NCBI GenBank assembly: GCA_032622095.1
Contig: CP136066.1
Location: 171,863,164-171,927,163 of the forward strand
DNA length: 64,000 nucleotides
Direction of reading: 5' to 3'
Origin: Siphonodentalium dalli
Lineage: Eukaryota > Mollusca > Scaphopoda > Gadilida > Siphonodentaliidae
Below, in pieces: positions 47,347 to 57,875 of the stretch. Below the pieces are notes generated by a model that was not told the DNA's origin, made no database searches, and saw only the letters and a list, made by a program, of their open reading frames with translations. Both the position numbers and the translations under genes were made by a program. Position 1 is the first letter of the stretch. Every line of letters starts with the position of its first letter.

Positions 47347-48783
47347 TCACACGCAGTCTTCATTCTTTTTGCCTGAAGATAATACCGTTTTGCCCATAAA
47401 TTCTTCCGATTTTTTATTAACCTCCTCACCCGACCCATAAAAACCAATCGTCCCAGAAAATAACAAGTTATTTGCACCAGACTTCTCTAAATCCTCAGAC
47501 TCATTCAAGAACCTATGCAAGGCAACTGGAATGAGTATTTCCAAGATCTTTTCCATGGCCGACAATTGACTCCGAAACAGTCTGGCTAGTCCTTACAGGT
47601 CCAACTGATCTCCCGCTTTGAGAAAACATTGTTGCAGAAATGACACAGGAAAGCACCAATCAAATTCATTGCTCGTGCAGATGTCACTTTCTGGATGGTA
47701 AAAAACCGGAAGACATCATTCAAGACTGTATCTGGGAATTTCTGACCAACTAATTCAGTTATCGTTGTGAAATACCGTCCATATTCTCCATGCTGTGACA
47801 AGTCTTGTCGAAACATCTGGAGGTCATTCGCAGAATATGGTATATCAGGTGGACCTGACATGATCATCTCAAGCGCCTTTTCCACTGATGGCTCACGTCG
47901 GCAAATCTCATAGTGGATCGTTGGTTTCAAGTGTCGTTCAAATGCCAGATGTTCATCTTCTGTGGGATTCGGGCATAGGGATGGTGGTACTGCAACGGGT
48001 GGTCTACCAGGGCATGTCACTCTATTGAGGAACGATGGATCCATCTTGACTTCACATTCGAATGAATGTGATGTCAGTTGTTTCCTGCATTTCATGTATC
48101 AAGACAGTTTCTTGTGCCCTTTCATAGTAACGGATCGCATGTGTTGCGAGCCCCGTATCCGGCCATGTGTGAGGGGTATCTCGGACTGGCGATACACTGG
48201 CGGTATGACACACTATGGGTGGTAACTCACGTGCAACAATCATGTTTCAAGGATCGTCCAAATGCCTGCACCCGTTTATCCTCAATATGCAAAACCACGG
48301 ACATTGCCTGGTATGTTGCCCGAGAACGTGGCCAATCAATCATGATCTTCCGCTTGGCCCGTAAGCACAACATTTCACGTCTAACCCGGCCCTGGGACAT
48401 GCGTGTCGCTTTTAGCAAGCTCGAGGAGCCCTGAACTGATGGCATCAGCTTTCTATCCATACCTGCCCAGAAAGTCTCGCCTGTAGACCGAGTTTCATAT
48501 AGACACATGACAAATCCAAGGCTTTACCAAATCCCCAAACATGTTTAAATCCCATCTCGTAGTCATCCGTGTCAACCTTTAGTACACGAAACATAGTTGC
48601 AGCTTTTCCATAGGATTGGATTGCAAAACCAAATACCCCAGGGGGACGATCATCTGTTCCATCTATCGATAGACTTGGGGTGGTGTTTCCTGGTGGCGGT
48701 ATATCCCTCACTGTTACCGGGCAATATTCTGGAATGCATGAGATGGTACTAATCGGATCAGTCGGAACGTTTGGTGGAAACAT
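47347..48783 (-). pseudogene. Unrecognised multi-frame coding block
   Basis: Overlapping minus-strand ORFs follow each other in order: 48,783-48,445 (112 codons), 48,508-48,227 (93), 48,243-48,052 (63), 48,095-47,586 (169) and 47,565-47,347 (72). The base composition is clearly less AT-rich than the neighbourhood. Amino-acid usage is protein-like: the 48,783 ORF is proline-rich at its start, and the 169-codon ORF is balanced, with cysteines and acidic helices. The breaks look like frameshifts within one or two ancestral genes. No intron sites are needed. I recognise no domain. An integrated viral or transposon gene or an intronless host gene are all possible. Confidence 0.5.
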
Positions 48784-48854
48784 CTCATAGTCATTACTGC
48801 CACCAGGGCAGAATGAAAATACACAAGCACTAGGATAGTCATTTATCCCACCAC

Positions 48855-48897
48855 TGTAACGAATGTGGGGTATGTCTTTTTAGGTAACATGGTTTCT
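48855..48897. repeat. Short direct repeat of the segment R start
   Basis: 'cgaatgtggggtatgtcttt' + 'ttaggtaac' repeats the sequence at 46,390-46,430, so the ORF block plus segment R copy 2 is bracketed by direct repeats about 2.46 kb apart. Confidence 0.6.
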
Positions 48898-50585
48898 AGT
48901 AACATATTGGCAATGAAATGATGGGTAAATCTTGGAAATTGTATCAGTTTGACTTTCTTGTCCGTTTTATTGCGGTGCTCAACTTCAAGTTCAACGTTAA
49001 AATCATGAAAACGAATGCAAGAAACTGTTGAAATTTATATCCGATATTATTGACTCATCAATCAAGTCAGTGCGTTTATGATTATAGATCATTATACCTA
49101 TACCCGGTACATGTATCGAACGCCAGTGCAGATTCAACATTGAACTCCATATATATTTACAAGTTATTTATTTTGTGAACTTTCTAAACTTAAAATCTTG
49201 GAATGAGCTAAAAGTTAAATAAATGATGCGTGTATTACTGCATGTATAGTCCATTGTAACTCTAGACCTAACGGTACCGCAGGCTATGGCATTTCGTGGT
49301 CATTAGCAAATAAAAGTGTTTTGTTTTTCTCTCACTGTTGTATCAATTACCGCGGTACGTAATTTTAGGGACGTGAGTGACGACAGTATAGAGTGGGTGG
49401 GTTGGGAGGGGTTGTGGTATGGGTAGCATACCGGTGTAATTTCTCACTCCCAACCTTGGACCAAAGTTTTGTGACACAACTTTCAACAGTTGGAAAGATC
49501 ATGTCTGACACAGCATTTGTAATTACATTGATATTGGTTTTCTCCATTTATTTAGTGACTATATCATATCGCTTGCTGTCATATAGTCTTCTTAAAAACT
49601 GTTGGACAATTTAGCTATTTTAGGCAGTTTAATTTTAATATCACTTCTGTGACTTCGAATCATTTAGGAATAGCTATAGGATATATCGAAATATTTAGAG
49701 ATCTTCAAATATTTAGAGATATCTCCAAATGTTTAGAGATATCAGCCATCCCTGCAGGTTATTGGCTTGATAGGAAATGCATAAAGAGTTGTTGTGTTTT
49801 AGTAGCAACCACCACAGCGCCACAGGCGCTGTGTTGCTTTTCAAGTTTAGGCGTGAATGACGTCATAATTTTTACAATACCATGAAACAGAATTTCGACG
49901 CGATGAAAATCCGGACAAGAAAAATGGGTTAAAAATAACGTGACTTCCGCACCGCTTTTGCATAGCATCCTGCGAACAATAATATCAAATTGTGAAATCA
50001 CGGAATCGGAAGTGGACCAAGTGGGATGGTTATGAAATTAGCAACTTCAGTTTTTCTGAACAATTCCTATGTTATGTAGGCTTATGAATTAGTTTCATTT
50101 TGACCATTTTCGTTGGTTAGCTGACCGAAAACCAGCGAAGACGTCATGACATGGTCCATGACGTCATTTACGTCAGTTGGTTTTGTGGGCCAGAATCCAG
50201 CCACATTTGGTCTTTACCGGAAACACCGATTTCACATCGCTAGACTAAACGCAATTATATATACAAAATGGTCAAAGGACATTTTATATACAATATGCAC
50301 ACAATAAATATGGGATCCCTCCCTACAAACGTGTTATTTGTTTGTTTGGTTTTCATTATTCCTTTTTTGTTTGTTCTTCTTTTAAAACTAGTGAGTACAT
50401 ATAAGATTATATTCTTGATCATGTTTTCAAATGTCATTTTGACTATCAGTTTGAATTTTTGACCATGCAATGAGCTAATTCAGCTGCCTTCCACAATATA
50501 TACACTTAAATGTAATTAAGAGACTTCTCTAAAGACCATTTTCTAGAACAAAACGAGAGATGTTTTCTATTGACAAATATGGAAT
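48898..50585. other. No gene recognised
   Basis: Small hydrophobic ORFs at 49,393-49,614 and 50,268-50,462 lack support. A ~20-bp motif ('aaatatttagagat') is tandemly repeated three times at 49,688-49,742. Confidence 0.35.
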
Positions 50586-50589
50586 TTAT

Positions 50590-50630
50590 GCTTAAGTGCA
50601 ATCAATTGCGCTTAAGCGCAATTGTAACTA
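50590..50630. repeat. ATTGCGCTTAAGCGCAAT palindromes
   Basis: Two adjacent forms, 'cttaagtgcaatcaatt' and 'attgcgcttaagcgcaat'. They lie 130-170 bp upstream of the small gene at 50,763, as in the inverted copy. Confidence 0.7.
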
Positions 50631-50778
50631 CTATCTAACCTACCCCATAAACTATTGGCATGACCTGGTGTACCACTTAGCAACACAAGAGGAGCATGGG
50701 GCTAATTTAAAACTGTTTTAATTAGCCTGGTACTCAACAGTCAACTGTGTCTGTATACAATCATGTCATTGAACAACA

Positions 50779-50985
50779 ATGATGTTGATGAAATTTTGTC
50801 TGCCATTAGCCGCGTTATTCTTAATGCAGAGCGCATGTTATGGGGCTGATGCTGACCAACATGATTCAAGATCAGAAGAAGTTGATAGCATGAAAAGGGA
50901 ATTGGAGCAGTGTGTCGTAAATCTTGACCGCATAAAACGTTTTCTTCGGAGTTCGACTTTTGATGAGTTATCGTCATCTATATAT
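50779..50985 (+). CDS. Small secreted coiled-coil protein (or first exon)
   Basis: The 69-codon frame begins MMLMKFCLPLAALFLMQSAC, a classic signal peptide with a likely cleavage after YG. It continues with the charged heptad-rich SEEVDSMKRELEQCVVNLDR and IKRFLRSS, and ends TGA. Sequence after the stop stays similar to the 41.4-kb inverted copy and, in another frame, encodes an S/T/E-rich tail ending RNRGMF-stop (51,011-51,090). The real gene may therefore extend by splicing, or the copy may be frameshifted near 50,960. An alternative start at 50,763 opens a 28-codon frame (MSLNNNDVDEILSAISRVI) that is also maintained in the inverted copy. The function is unknown. Confidence 0.45.
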
Positions 50986-51165
50986 TGAACTGTTTTTGAG
51001 TAATTTCCGAGTCGGAAACCAAAGACAAGAAGCTGAACGCACTGAAGAAACCACCACCACCTCTGAGATTGCAAGAAACAGGGGTATGTTTTAATATCAA
51101 TAAAATTTGTGTCTCCTGAAAACCAAAAGATAATTTCCTTTCGCGTCTTGTGGGGAAACACCATT

Positions 51166-51549
51166 ACATGTGGGGCGATTCCATTAATTACTCTGGGCTT
51201 TGTGGGTAAATTACCCTGGGCAAAACTGAATGGAACGATTTTTGGTGACCGGAGTAATCTAAAACAACACTATGACAACACCTAGTTACAAACTGCAAAC
51301 AAAACATAATTTTGTATTGAGGAAAGGAAATTCGACAAAACTCACATAACTTAAGTAAATGAGAATTGACAGGCCGGGCGACCGTCTCAGTTGAAAAACC
51401 GACCTTCGCGGGGAAAGTGACGCTCGCACTCGCAGTACGTTACATCATATGGGCCGTATGTGTAGTGAGAGTTGCCCCTCGTATCTCCGACCATTCCATT
51501 CATTGCCCATTGTTTACCGAGAGTAATGAATGGAATCTCCCCACATAAC
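51166..51549. mobile_element. TIR element, ~380 bp
   Basis: The ends are inverted: 'atgtggggcgattccattaa' + 'ttactct' on the left and 'agagtaatgaatggaatctc' + 'cccacat' on the right, giving ~27-bp termini with a few mismatches. The interior is more GC-rich ('ccgaccttcgcggggaaagt'). No transposase. The ORF at 51,366 crosses into the right terminus and is not a gene. Confidence 0.7.
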
Positions 51550-51646
51550 AATTGACATCAGTGGCTAAAAATAGTAGTTGGGAATTCCCTCTCTGGGGAC
51601 CAAATAAATAGTTCCTTGTATCAATGAATGAAATTTAATAATACAA

Positions 51647-51685
51647 GCAATATATATATATATATATATCTATATATATATACAC
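51647..51685. repeat. AT dinucleotide microsatellite
   Basis: A (ta)n tract with single interruptions, 'atatatatatatatatatat' then 'ctatatatatata'. Confidence 0.85.
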
Positions 51686-52137
51686 AATACATATTTGAAT
51701 AAATTAGAATGAATATATGAAAAGTACACCAAATATGGTATTGGTTATGAATAAAAGTATTTGAATAAGGTTCACTCACTGAAAGATTGATACGTATTAT
51801 TACGCTGGATCAAAATACTACTCGAAATTTTCAACAAATAATGCACAAATAATCAAATATGAATCAATGCATACGAATTGTGAACTGACTAAAAGTAAGA
51901 ATGTAAATGAAGTCTTAATTTTATGAGTAGAAAATTGTAATGACTAAATATATGAGATATATTTAATGATATTTGAATGAGAAGTGTGACAGGAAATTAG
52001 CGTAATTTTCACGGACGTAGTAGAACGATATCCGGAAGTAAAATTACCGAGTTTTAAAAAATCCAAAAGTAATTTCAATTAATTACTGTCGAAATCCGGT
52101 AAAATATTGAAAAAAGTACTGACTTGTATGTTTAACT

Positions 52138-52218
52138 TAATCAATTGCGCTTAAGCGCAATTCATGGTTATATGTAATCATTTGCGCTTAAGCGCAATTC
52201 ATTGCACTTAAGCGCAAT
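52138..52218. repeat. ATTGCGCTTAAGCGCAAT palindromes, three copies
   Basis: Two perfect copies (~52,143 and ~52,180) and one near-perfect ('attgcacttaagcgcaat', ~52,200). They are separated by 'tcatggttatatgtaa', which is itself repeated. Confidence 0.8.
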
Positions 52219-53155
52219 TCATGGTTATATGTAAGGCCAAAGAAAAAACTACTATGTTTCCGTACATCGACCGACCCTAAAAATAACCAGGACCCTAAAC
52301 TTTTTATTGATATTTTTTGTTTTACTGTTTTTACCACTAATGCTCATAAATATTAATGATCTTTAGTGTTCAAAACACATGGTTTCTAACATATATCACT
52401 GAAAATTGACCACGAAGTGACGGCTGTCTCAAAAGCCCCAGGTGTGTGATGGGTTGTGGATTGATGGGCATACATTTTGCAATTTTAATTTCCTGAGAGT
52501 GGATCTCTTGCCTGCTTTATGTCTTGTTTGGGACTTATGGAACACTATCAACATACATGGTGGGTGTGTATCTGTATATATATACACGTATAGAGGTTAT
52601 CACCGCATATGTTAGGGGTTTAGCTACAGTTTCCAAATACCAGGCATGCTCCGTGGGCGTACTGGCTACCCCCAGACAATGGGATGTAGTTGTCACAATA
52701 CAAGTACGGTATAATGGCGGTATTATTGATAAAATTCTTATAAAAAGTTAGTGACATCAATTTTGTACCAAGTTTATAGCCAAATTTATGAAAATGTGAA
52801 TAATAGTTCAATGACGGGGAAGTCATATGATATTGCCAGCAAATTGTACAATTACAATACTAACAAATTTATATTTTTGTCTCTGAAGTCTGACCTGAAG
52901 ACTTTTCTGAAAAAAAAATATAACGTTCTAAGTAAAGTAATCTTACTGTATTGTACAGTTTGTGGAAGTGTATATATTCGATAGTCGATGGAGTCAGATG
53001 GACAGTGAAAAGAATCTACTTTGGATTATCGACATGCTGGAGATTGTTTTGGCTGTTAAGTCAGCGATGCGTGCCAGCCAACCAATCGTTCTATATGCTC
53101 TACCAAGCTCAGTTACAGTGTCATCATTTCACTTGTTTCACAATTTATATTACAG

Positions 53156-53382
53156 GGAGACCAAAACTTGATGTCACATATGCTTACATCAAATATCTTT
53201 AAAAAAAGAATTTCACTGTGAAGCAGATAGCAAGAACCTTGAGATGTAGTTCAAGCCTGGTGTACGGCACCATATACAAAACTGGAAACAGAACTCGAGA
53301 CAAATACTCAACAATTAGTGAGGAGGAATTGGATGAAGCTATGAGCGTTATCCACCAGCGACATCCGAATGCGGGAGTTAAG
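53156..53382 (+). pseudogene. Integrase-core gene, exon A (nonsense codon)
   Basis: Acceptor 'aatttatattacag' and donor 'aag|gtaaat' bound a 227-nt exon. It encodes RPKLDVTYAYIKYL-stop-KKNFTVKQIARTLRCSS, then YSTISEEELDEAM and HPNAGVK. This is the N-terminal region of the widespread family whose members read 'GRPrld...fL...gft...IA..lgvS..TlyRr' and precede an rve integrase core. An in-frame TAA at 53,200-53,202 breaks the helix-turn-helix-like segment. The exon ends in phase 0 and joins exon B in frame. Confidence 0.75.
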
Positions 53383-53801
53383 GTAAATTATCAGTTCTTG
53401 GAACAAGTTCAATGAAAATGCTTAAAAATTCATATATATTTAGGTATAGTATGCCAATGTTTTTATAATATTATTATGCCAGCCACCAATATTGACTGCT
53501 GATTTGGTGCCAGGTACTGAGCCATAATAGGTCACCAATTGTAGTTACTTACAGTTTCTTTAATCAAAACACCCACTTAGCTGGGTGCCATCTCGTTTTG
53601 GTCTGACACTACCTCAGCACTTTGGGATTGCAAATTTGAGGTTTTTTAACATGATTTCATTATAAAATGACACACACTTACAAGTACAGGTCAATGAGTT
53701 ATAATTAAATACATTTGGGGGTAATACCCATCTAAACAATTACGTCGTCTATCTGCTGTTAAAGGCATGATTACTATTTAAGTTAAATATTCCCATTCCA
53801 G

Positions 53802-53986
53802 ATGGTTTTAGGTTACCTCATGGTAGAAGGGCATATTGTTCAACGTGAACGGGTGAGAGCATCTTTGAGGAGAGTAGATCCTGCATCTGTTACTAAACTA
53901 TGGAGCAACATGATAGTAAGACGTCGCTATTATGTGCCAAGTGCAAACAGTTTGTGGCACATGGATGGTCATATGAAACTAATCAG
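53802..53986 (+). pseudogene. Integrase-core gene, exon B
   Basis: Acceptor 'ttcccattccag', donor 'AATCAG|gtatgt'. It encodes MVLGYLMVEGHIVQRERVRA, SLRRVDP, the RRRYYVPSANSLWHMDGHMK segment and LI, matching the family's 'mv.G.L...Gi.vqr.rvr.s.rRvdP' and 'Y.v.gPn.lWHiDgnhKl' blocks. The aspartate of 'WHMDG' is the first acidic residue of the DDE triad. It ends in phase 2 and is continued by the first base of exon C. The exon itself is intact. Confidence 0.8.
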
Positions 53987-53989
53987 GTA

Positions 53990-55410
53990 TGTGTATACTA
54001 GGGGGTTGCCCGTCACAAAATGACGGGTATATAAATGTTCTTTGTTATTTTTTAGTGTCAGCGTTCATTGACACATGGAATGGTCATGCTTCTCTTTTTT
54101 GTCACTGGATGCGTGTTGAAACACTTTATTTCACTAACACTGCATTTCTACACACCCAGTCCATATATGCGCATGCACATATTGAACAAAACAAAATCAC
54201 ATTTTGAACATGCCCCCTTTGGAATCTGTATTCAGCATGTCGCCTAATGATCACACTCCTGCACTGCGCGGTCCATTTGTATGAACACTTTATTTCAATA
54301 AGACTGTATTTTTAACCCCACCATCTCCCCAACCCATGTATATGCATGCACATATGGAACGCAACAATCAAAACATTTTACTTTATCTATACTGAAACAG
54401 GCTCAATTCGGGAGACTTTATTTAGCAGGGGAGGGCCTACAGCCCCTTCTGCGCTTTGCGCACATTATCTGATATTTAACTGCGTGAGCTTCGCGCACAT
54501 ATAGGGAGCTTGCAGCACATTTTAAACGGACCCCCTTTGGAACCTGTATTCAGCATGCAGCCCCTTTGTGAGCTTCGCGCACATTATATTTAAACTGCGC
54601 TTCGCGCACATTTTGATATTTTAAACATTTATTCTTTTGTCAGATTTGCACTCAACCGAAAGATTAAAAGAGCATTAATTAGCGTCGGCAGTATTGTTTA
54701 TACTGTAAGCCCTATTATTAGGCCTGTCCCGGGAATGTGAGTTCCGGCGAATTTCCTGAGTTCACGGTACCCACTGGCGGGAGGTCAGAATGTCCATTCG
54801 CCATCTTCCGTGTATACCGGTACTCCTTCGATTCCGCACTCAATGCACAACTTTCGTATCAAAGACAGTATTCTTTACTCATGTTCAAACCCAACTGGCA
54901 AATTAAAATACCATATTAGCACCCATTCCCAGCGACGAACGTTCGAGTTTTGACTCTGCATCCACCCATTCCCAACGACGGTAGAACGTTCGAGTCTTGA
55001 CTCTACACCCCACTATACATGCACTTCTGCGACAAAATCAACATTCGTTACCTAAATTCACACTGAACCTGAACTGATACATTAATTTAGCACCTATTTC
55101 CAACAACGCTTTGGTAGAGCGCATGGACGTTTGGCCTACAATAGCAAAGCAAGTGTCGTAAGAAATAGTGTCTACTTGAGTGCAAATACTGCATTCGGGG
55201 ACCATGTTAGATCTCAGGTTTGCTTTGACCAATCGGCGTCAAATTTGGTGAGTCACCTTTTATAGCACACTGTATGTCGTGGTATAAAATTTGTGCCATA
55301 TTGGACGCATGGTTTAAAAGTTATAAACGCGCCAAAAGCGTGACCGAGTTATACACAGATACACACACACATATACACACACAGACGACGGGTTTTATAT
55401 ATATAGATTA
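53990..55410. repeat. Interspersed repeat filling the intron start
   Basis: It begins 'ctagggggttgcccgtcaca' + 'aaatgacgggtata', with a small hairpin, and ends near 'cagacgacgggttttatata' + 'tatagatt'. Inside, 'gcttcgcgcacatt' recurs at about 54,485, 54,565 and 54,600; this motif and its flank 'ttttgatattt' are related to 8,965-9,000 in the tandem array. Segments at 54,650 and 55,030 resemble the array's foldback arms. No RT or transposase was seen. It is probably a composite of SINE/LINE-derived repeats. Confidence 0.5.
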
Positions 55411-55423
55411 TCCAAATACTTAA

Positions 55424-55815
55424 AGGTACTTAGTCCGATCAGGCCTCATAAATTACTATTTCTTTGGCTTCGGGGATAAAAAATAATTGATTTGAGTCAA
55501 GGAACCTACCTATCAATGCTCAGAGTGGTCAGATATCAATTTTTTAAGTTTTGTTATTTCTATTGTAGAGTTTTAGAGTTTTCCATCTTTGTTTGAATAA
55601 GTGTTTCTGGGAAAATTATTAGTACACATCTTGAGAAAATTACAAAGTTAGGGGCAATTATTAGTACACATCTCGAGAAAATTAAAAACATCAAAAATCA
55701 ATTTCTAATAACTCTTGAGTATTGATGGATGGGTTCCTCGACTCAAATCAAATATTTTTCACCCCCGAAGCCAAAGAAATAGTAATTTAGGGGTGCTTAA
55801 TCAGATTGAGTGCCT
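55424..55815. mobile_element. TTAA-flanked foldback MITE, family A copy 2
   Basis: TTAA lies at 55,420-55,423 and 55,816-55,819. Termini AGGTACTTAGTCCGAT and (inverted) AGGCACTCAATCTGAT. The long arms contain 'tttgatttgagtcaaggaac' and 'ttcctcgactcaaatcaaat'. It is the same family as 24,557-25,022, about 70 bp shorter. Confidence 0.85.
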
Positions 55816-56049
55816 TTAATTAGTATGATGATTGGATTTATCTAGCAATAATTTTATTTTATTGAAGAGATCTCAAAGGAGTAAATTTCCCAATTGGACT
55901 GAATTGCAACCATATATTAAAAACACAATAAAGTAAATTTCAATGTTTAATTATGTGAACATATAAAATGAAGGTAAATTCAATTCATTATTTGAGCACA
56001 AATTTGAAGGTAAGACATGGATTAACAGAATCTGTTATTTTTTTGGATA

Positions 56050-56262
56050 GGCAGGAGTTAAAGGGGTGCTATAGATTATCTCTGGCCATTTATGGGTAAT
56101 GGGGCCATCTTTACAGAATATATTCAACAAATGAATGAATTTGAGCCATGGATCAGTTCAAATACAATTGTGTGCTCTATGAACGATGCAAACATCTTTG
56201 TAATTATGATGACAATGATTTTATGATTGGAGCCAGTGTACAGTACCCCTTCAATGTGTGGT
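56050..56262. repeat. Relative of the array inverted-repeat element
   Basis: 'aaaggggtgct' ... 'ctggccatttatggg' ... 'tgaatgaatttgagcca' ... 'gtgtgctctatgaacgatg' ... 'gtacagtaccccttc' parallels the outer arms of 8,258-8,466 and lacks the nested snapback. Confidence 0.65.
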
Positions 56263-56370
56263 TGTAAAAATAATCAAGGTGTATCATCTTTGTTCTTTCT
56301 GGCATAATATCATAAATATCTTTATGGGTCATTTCACAATCAAGTAGAGCAATTTTTCTCACCGACTGAC
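56255..56370. repeat. Duplicated segment S, copy 1 (empty site)
   Basis: 'gtgtggttgtaaaaa' to 'gggtcatttcacaatcaagt' + 'agagca' is repeated at 57,397-57,875. Copy 2 contains a ~350-bp insertion at the 'tttat' of 56,331-56,335 that is absent here. Confidence 0.7.
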
Positions 56371-57396
56371 CATCCACAATTTATTTTTTTCAAAATTATT
56401 TGTTCATATTTAAGTTTTCATACTCTTTAAGTCATTGTTGATGAGAAATATGCCATATTACCCAATCTAGAATCAAATTCTGCATTTTTTGGCATGCAAA
56501 TGGTTGAGTAGGGGCGATTTATGAACCCAATACTCTATGTTAAGCATTATACCGTTTAGCTGTCAGTGGCTGATTCAAAGTTGGAAAAAGGTCTGAATAA
56601 AGTACATGAAATAGATATTTCATTGCAATATCAGCCATCCAACAAATATTCTCAAATAAATTTTGTCATAAAAAAAAAAAAAATTATTCAATTTTCAAAC
56701 AGTATGTCAAATTATATCGAAATTTCTTTGAAGGATTTTATATACGACAAGTCAACTGGAGCACATACAGTATGTTTATCCAGGTGTTTGAATATGTAAT
56801 AAATAGAATTTACAACTCTTCCCCTGGTTATAGCGGAATTAAAAAACGCATCCAGTAAATTAGGTCTGGACATCATAAAAGGCTTTGCCCAGAACTTATT
56901 AGCTGGAATCGTTTTGTAAATTTCGCTATAAACTGGGGACTCATTGTAGATCGTATGTATCTCTCACTAGTGAGTAAAAGCTGAATGCCTTGACAGCGGT
57001 ACAATGTAATCCCGAATAAGCGCATGCTTCTGTCCAAGTTGACAGGGCACAAATAGAATTACTTCACATTGATTAGGCAGATTAATACTATTTTGAAAAG
57101 CCGCGAATGAAACCAAAACAGACAATACAAAATGATTGATTTGTTCATGAAATTAAAATTCTTGTAAAACTTCATTGCACTAACAAAAATAGATACAAAA
57201 ACAAAGAGGCAAATTCGGGGACTATATCTTTTATTGCAATCCTGAGTGCGAAATACACTGTTGTGAAGCATCTCAGCCAATGATGTAAATTTATGAATTT
57301 TTAAGTTTCTTTTAAGCATTTTGTCCGATTACAATACTAACAAATTTATATTTTTGTCTCTGAAATCTGACCTGAAGACTTTTCTGGAAACAAAAG

Positions 57397-57875
57397 TGTG
57401 GTTGTAAAAAGTTGCAAAGCCACTTTCCACAGCCATCAAAGTGTACCATCTGTTCTTTCTAGCATAATATCATAAATATGTTTATTACACGCTTGTTCCT
57501 AGAAGTACAGTGTTATTGCTGTTCCATGTTTACAAATCCGTGTGGAACATACGTTCCATACGCATCTCGTTGACGTAAAATGGCATACATGACGTTCGCC
57601 TCAACCATGAAACTGGAACTATTTAAATAAAAGAATCATCAGAGATGACAAACACGCCCTGTATGAGCCTAAATAAACCTTCTAATCCTGTATTTTTATT
57701 GCACCGATTCTAGGACGCGAAGCATGTAATAAACACAGAATGACACGATGTGTAAATGGGTTTGTCGATACGGCACTCGTGCTGTGCTGAGTGCCGTATC
57801 GACAAACCCATTTACAAATTGTGTCGTTCTGTGTATTTATGGGTCATTTCACAATCAAGTAGAGCAAATATTTTC
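57397..57875. repeat. Duplicated segment S, copy 2 (with insertion)
   Basis: Same as 56,255-56,370 but interrupted at 57,486-57,835. A short block immediately upstream (57,330-57,395, 'aatactaacaaatttatatt' ...) matches 52,850-52,915, so the neighbourhood has been duplicated more than once. Confidence 0.65.
57486..57835. mobile_element. Insertion ending in a ~100-bp near-perfect hairpin
   Basis: It is bordered by the direct repeat tttat (57,481-57,485 and 57,836-57,840). Comparison with segment S copy 1 shows the site before insertion. Its right part, 57,733-57,834, is an inverted repeat: 'gtaaatgggtttgtcgatac' + 'ggcact' mirrored by 'agtgccgtatcgacaaaccc' + 'atttac', with a loop of about 12 nt. 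No ORF. Confidence 0.75.

Noticed and set aside
46390-48897. LTR retrotransposon suggested by direct repeats around an ORF block
   Set aside because: The direct repeats are only ~43 bp, there is no primer-binding site or polypurine tract visible, and no gag/pol motifs.
50268-50462. Hydrophobic 64-codon ORF with opposite-strand ORF
   Set aside because: T-rich low complexity gives both frames; no support as a gene.
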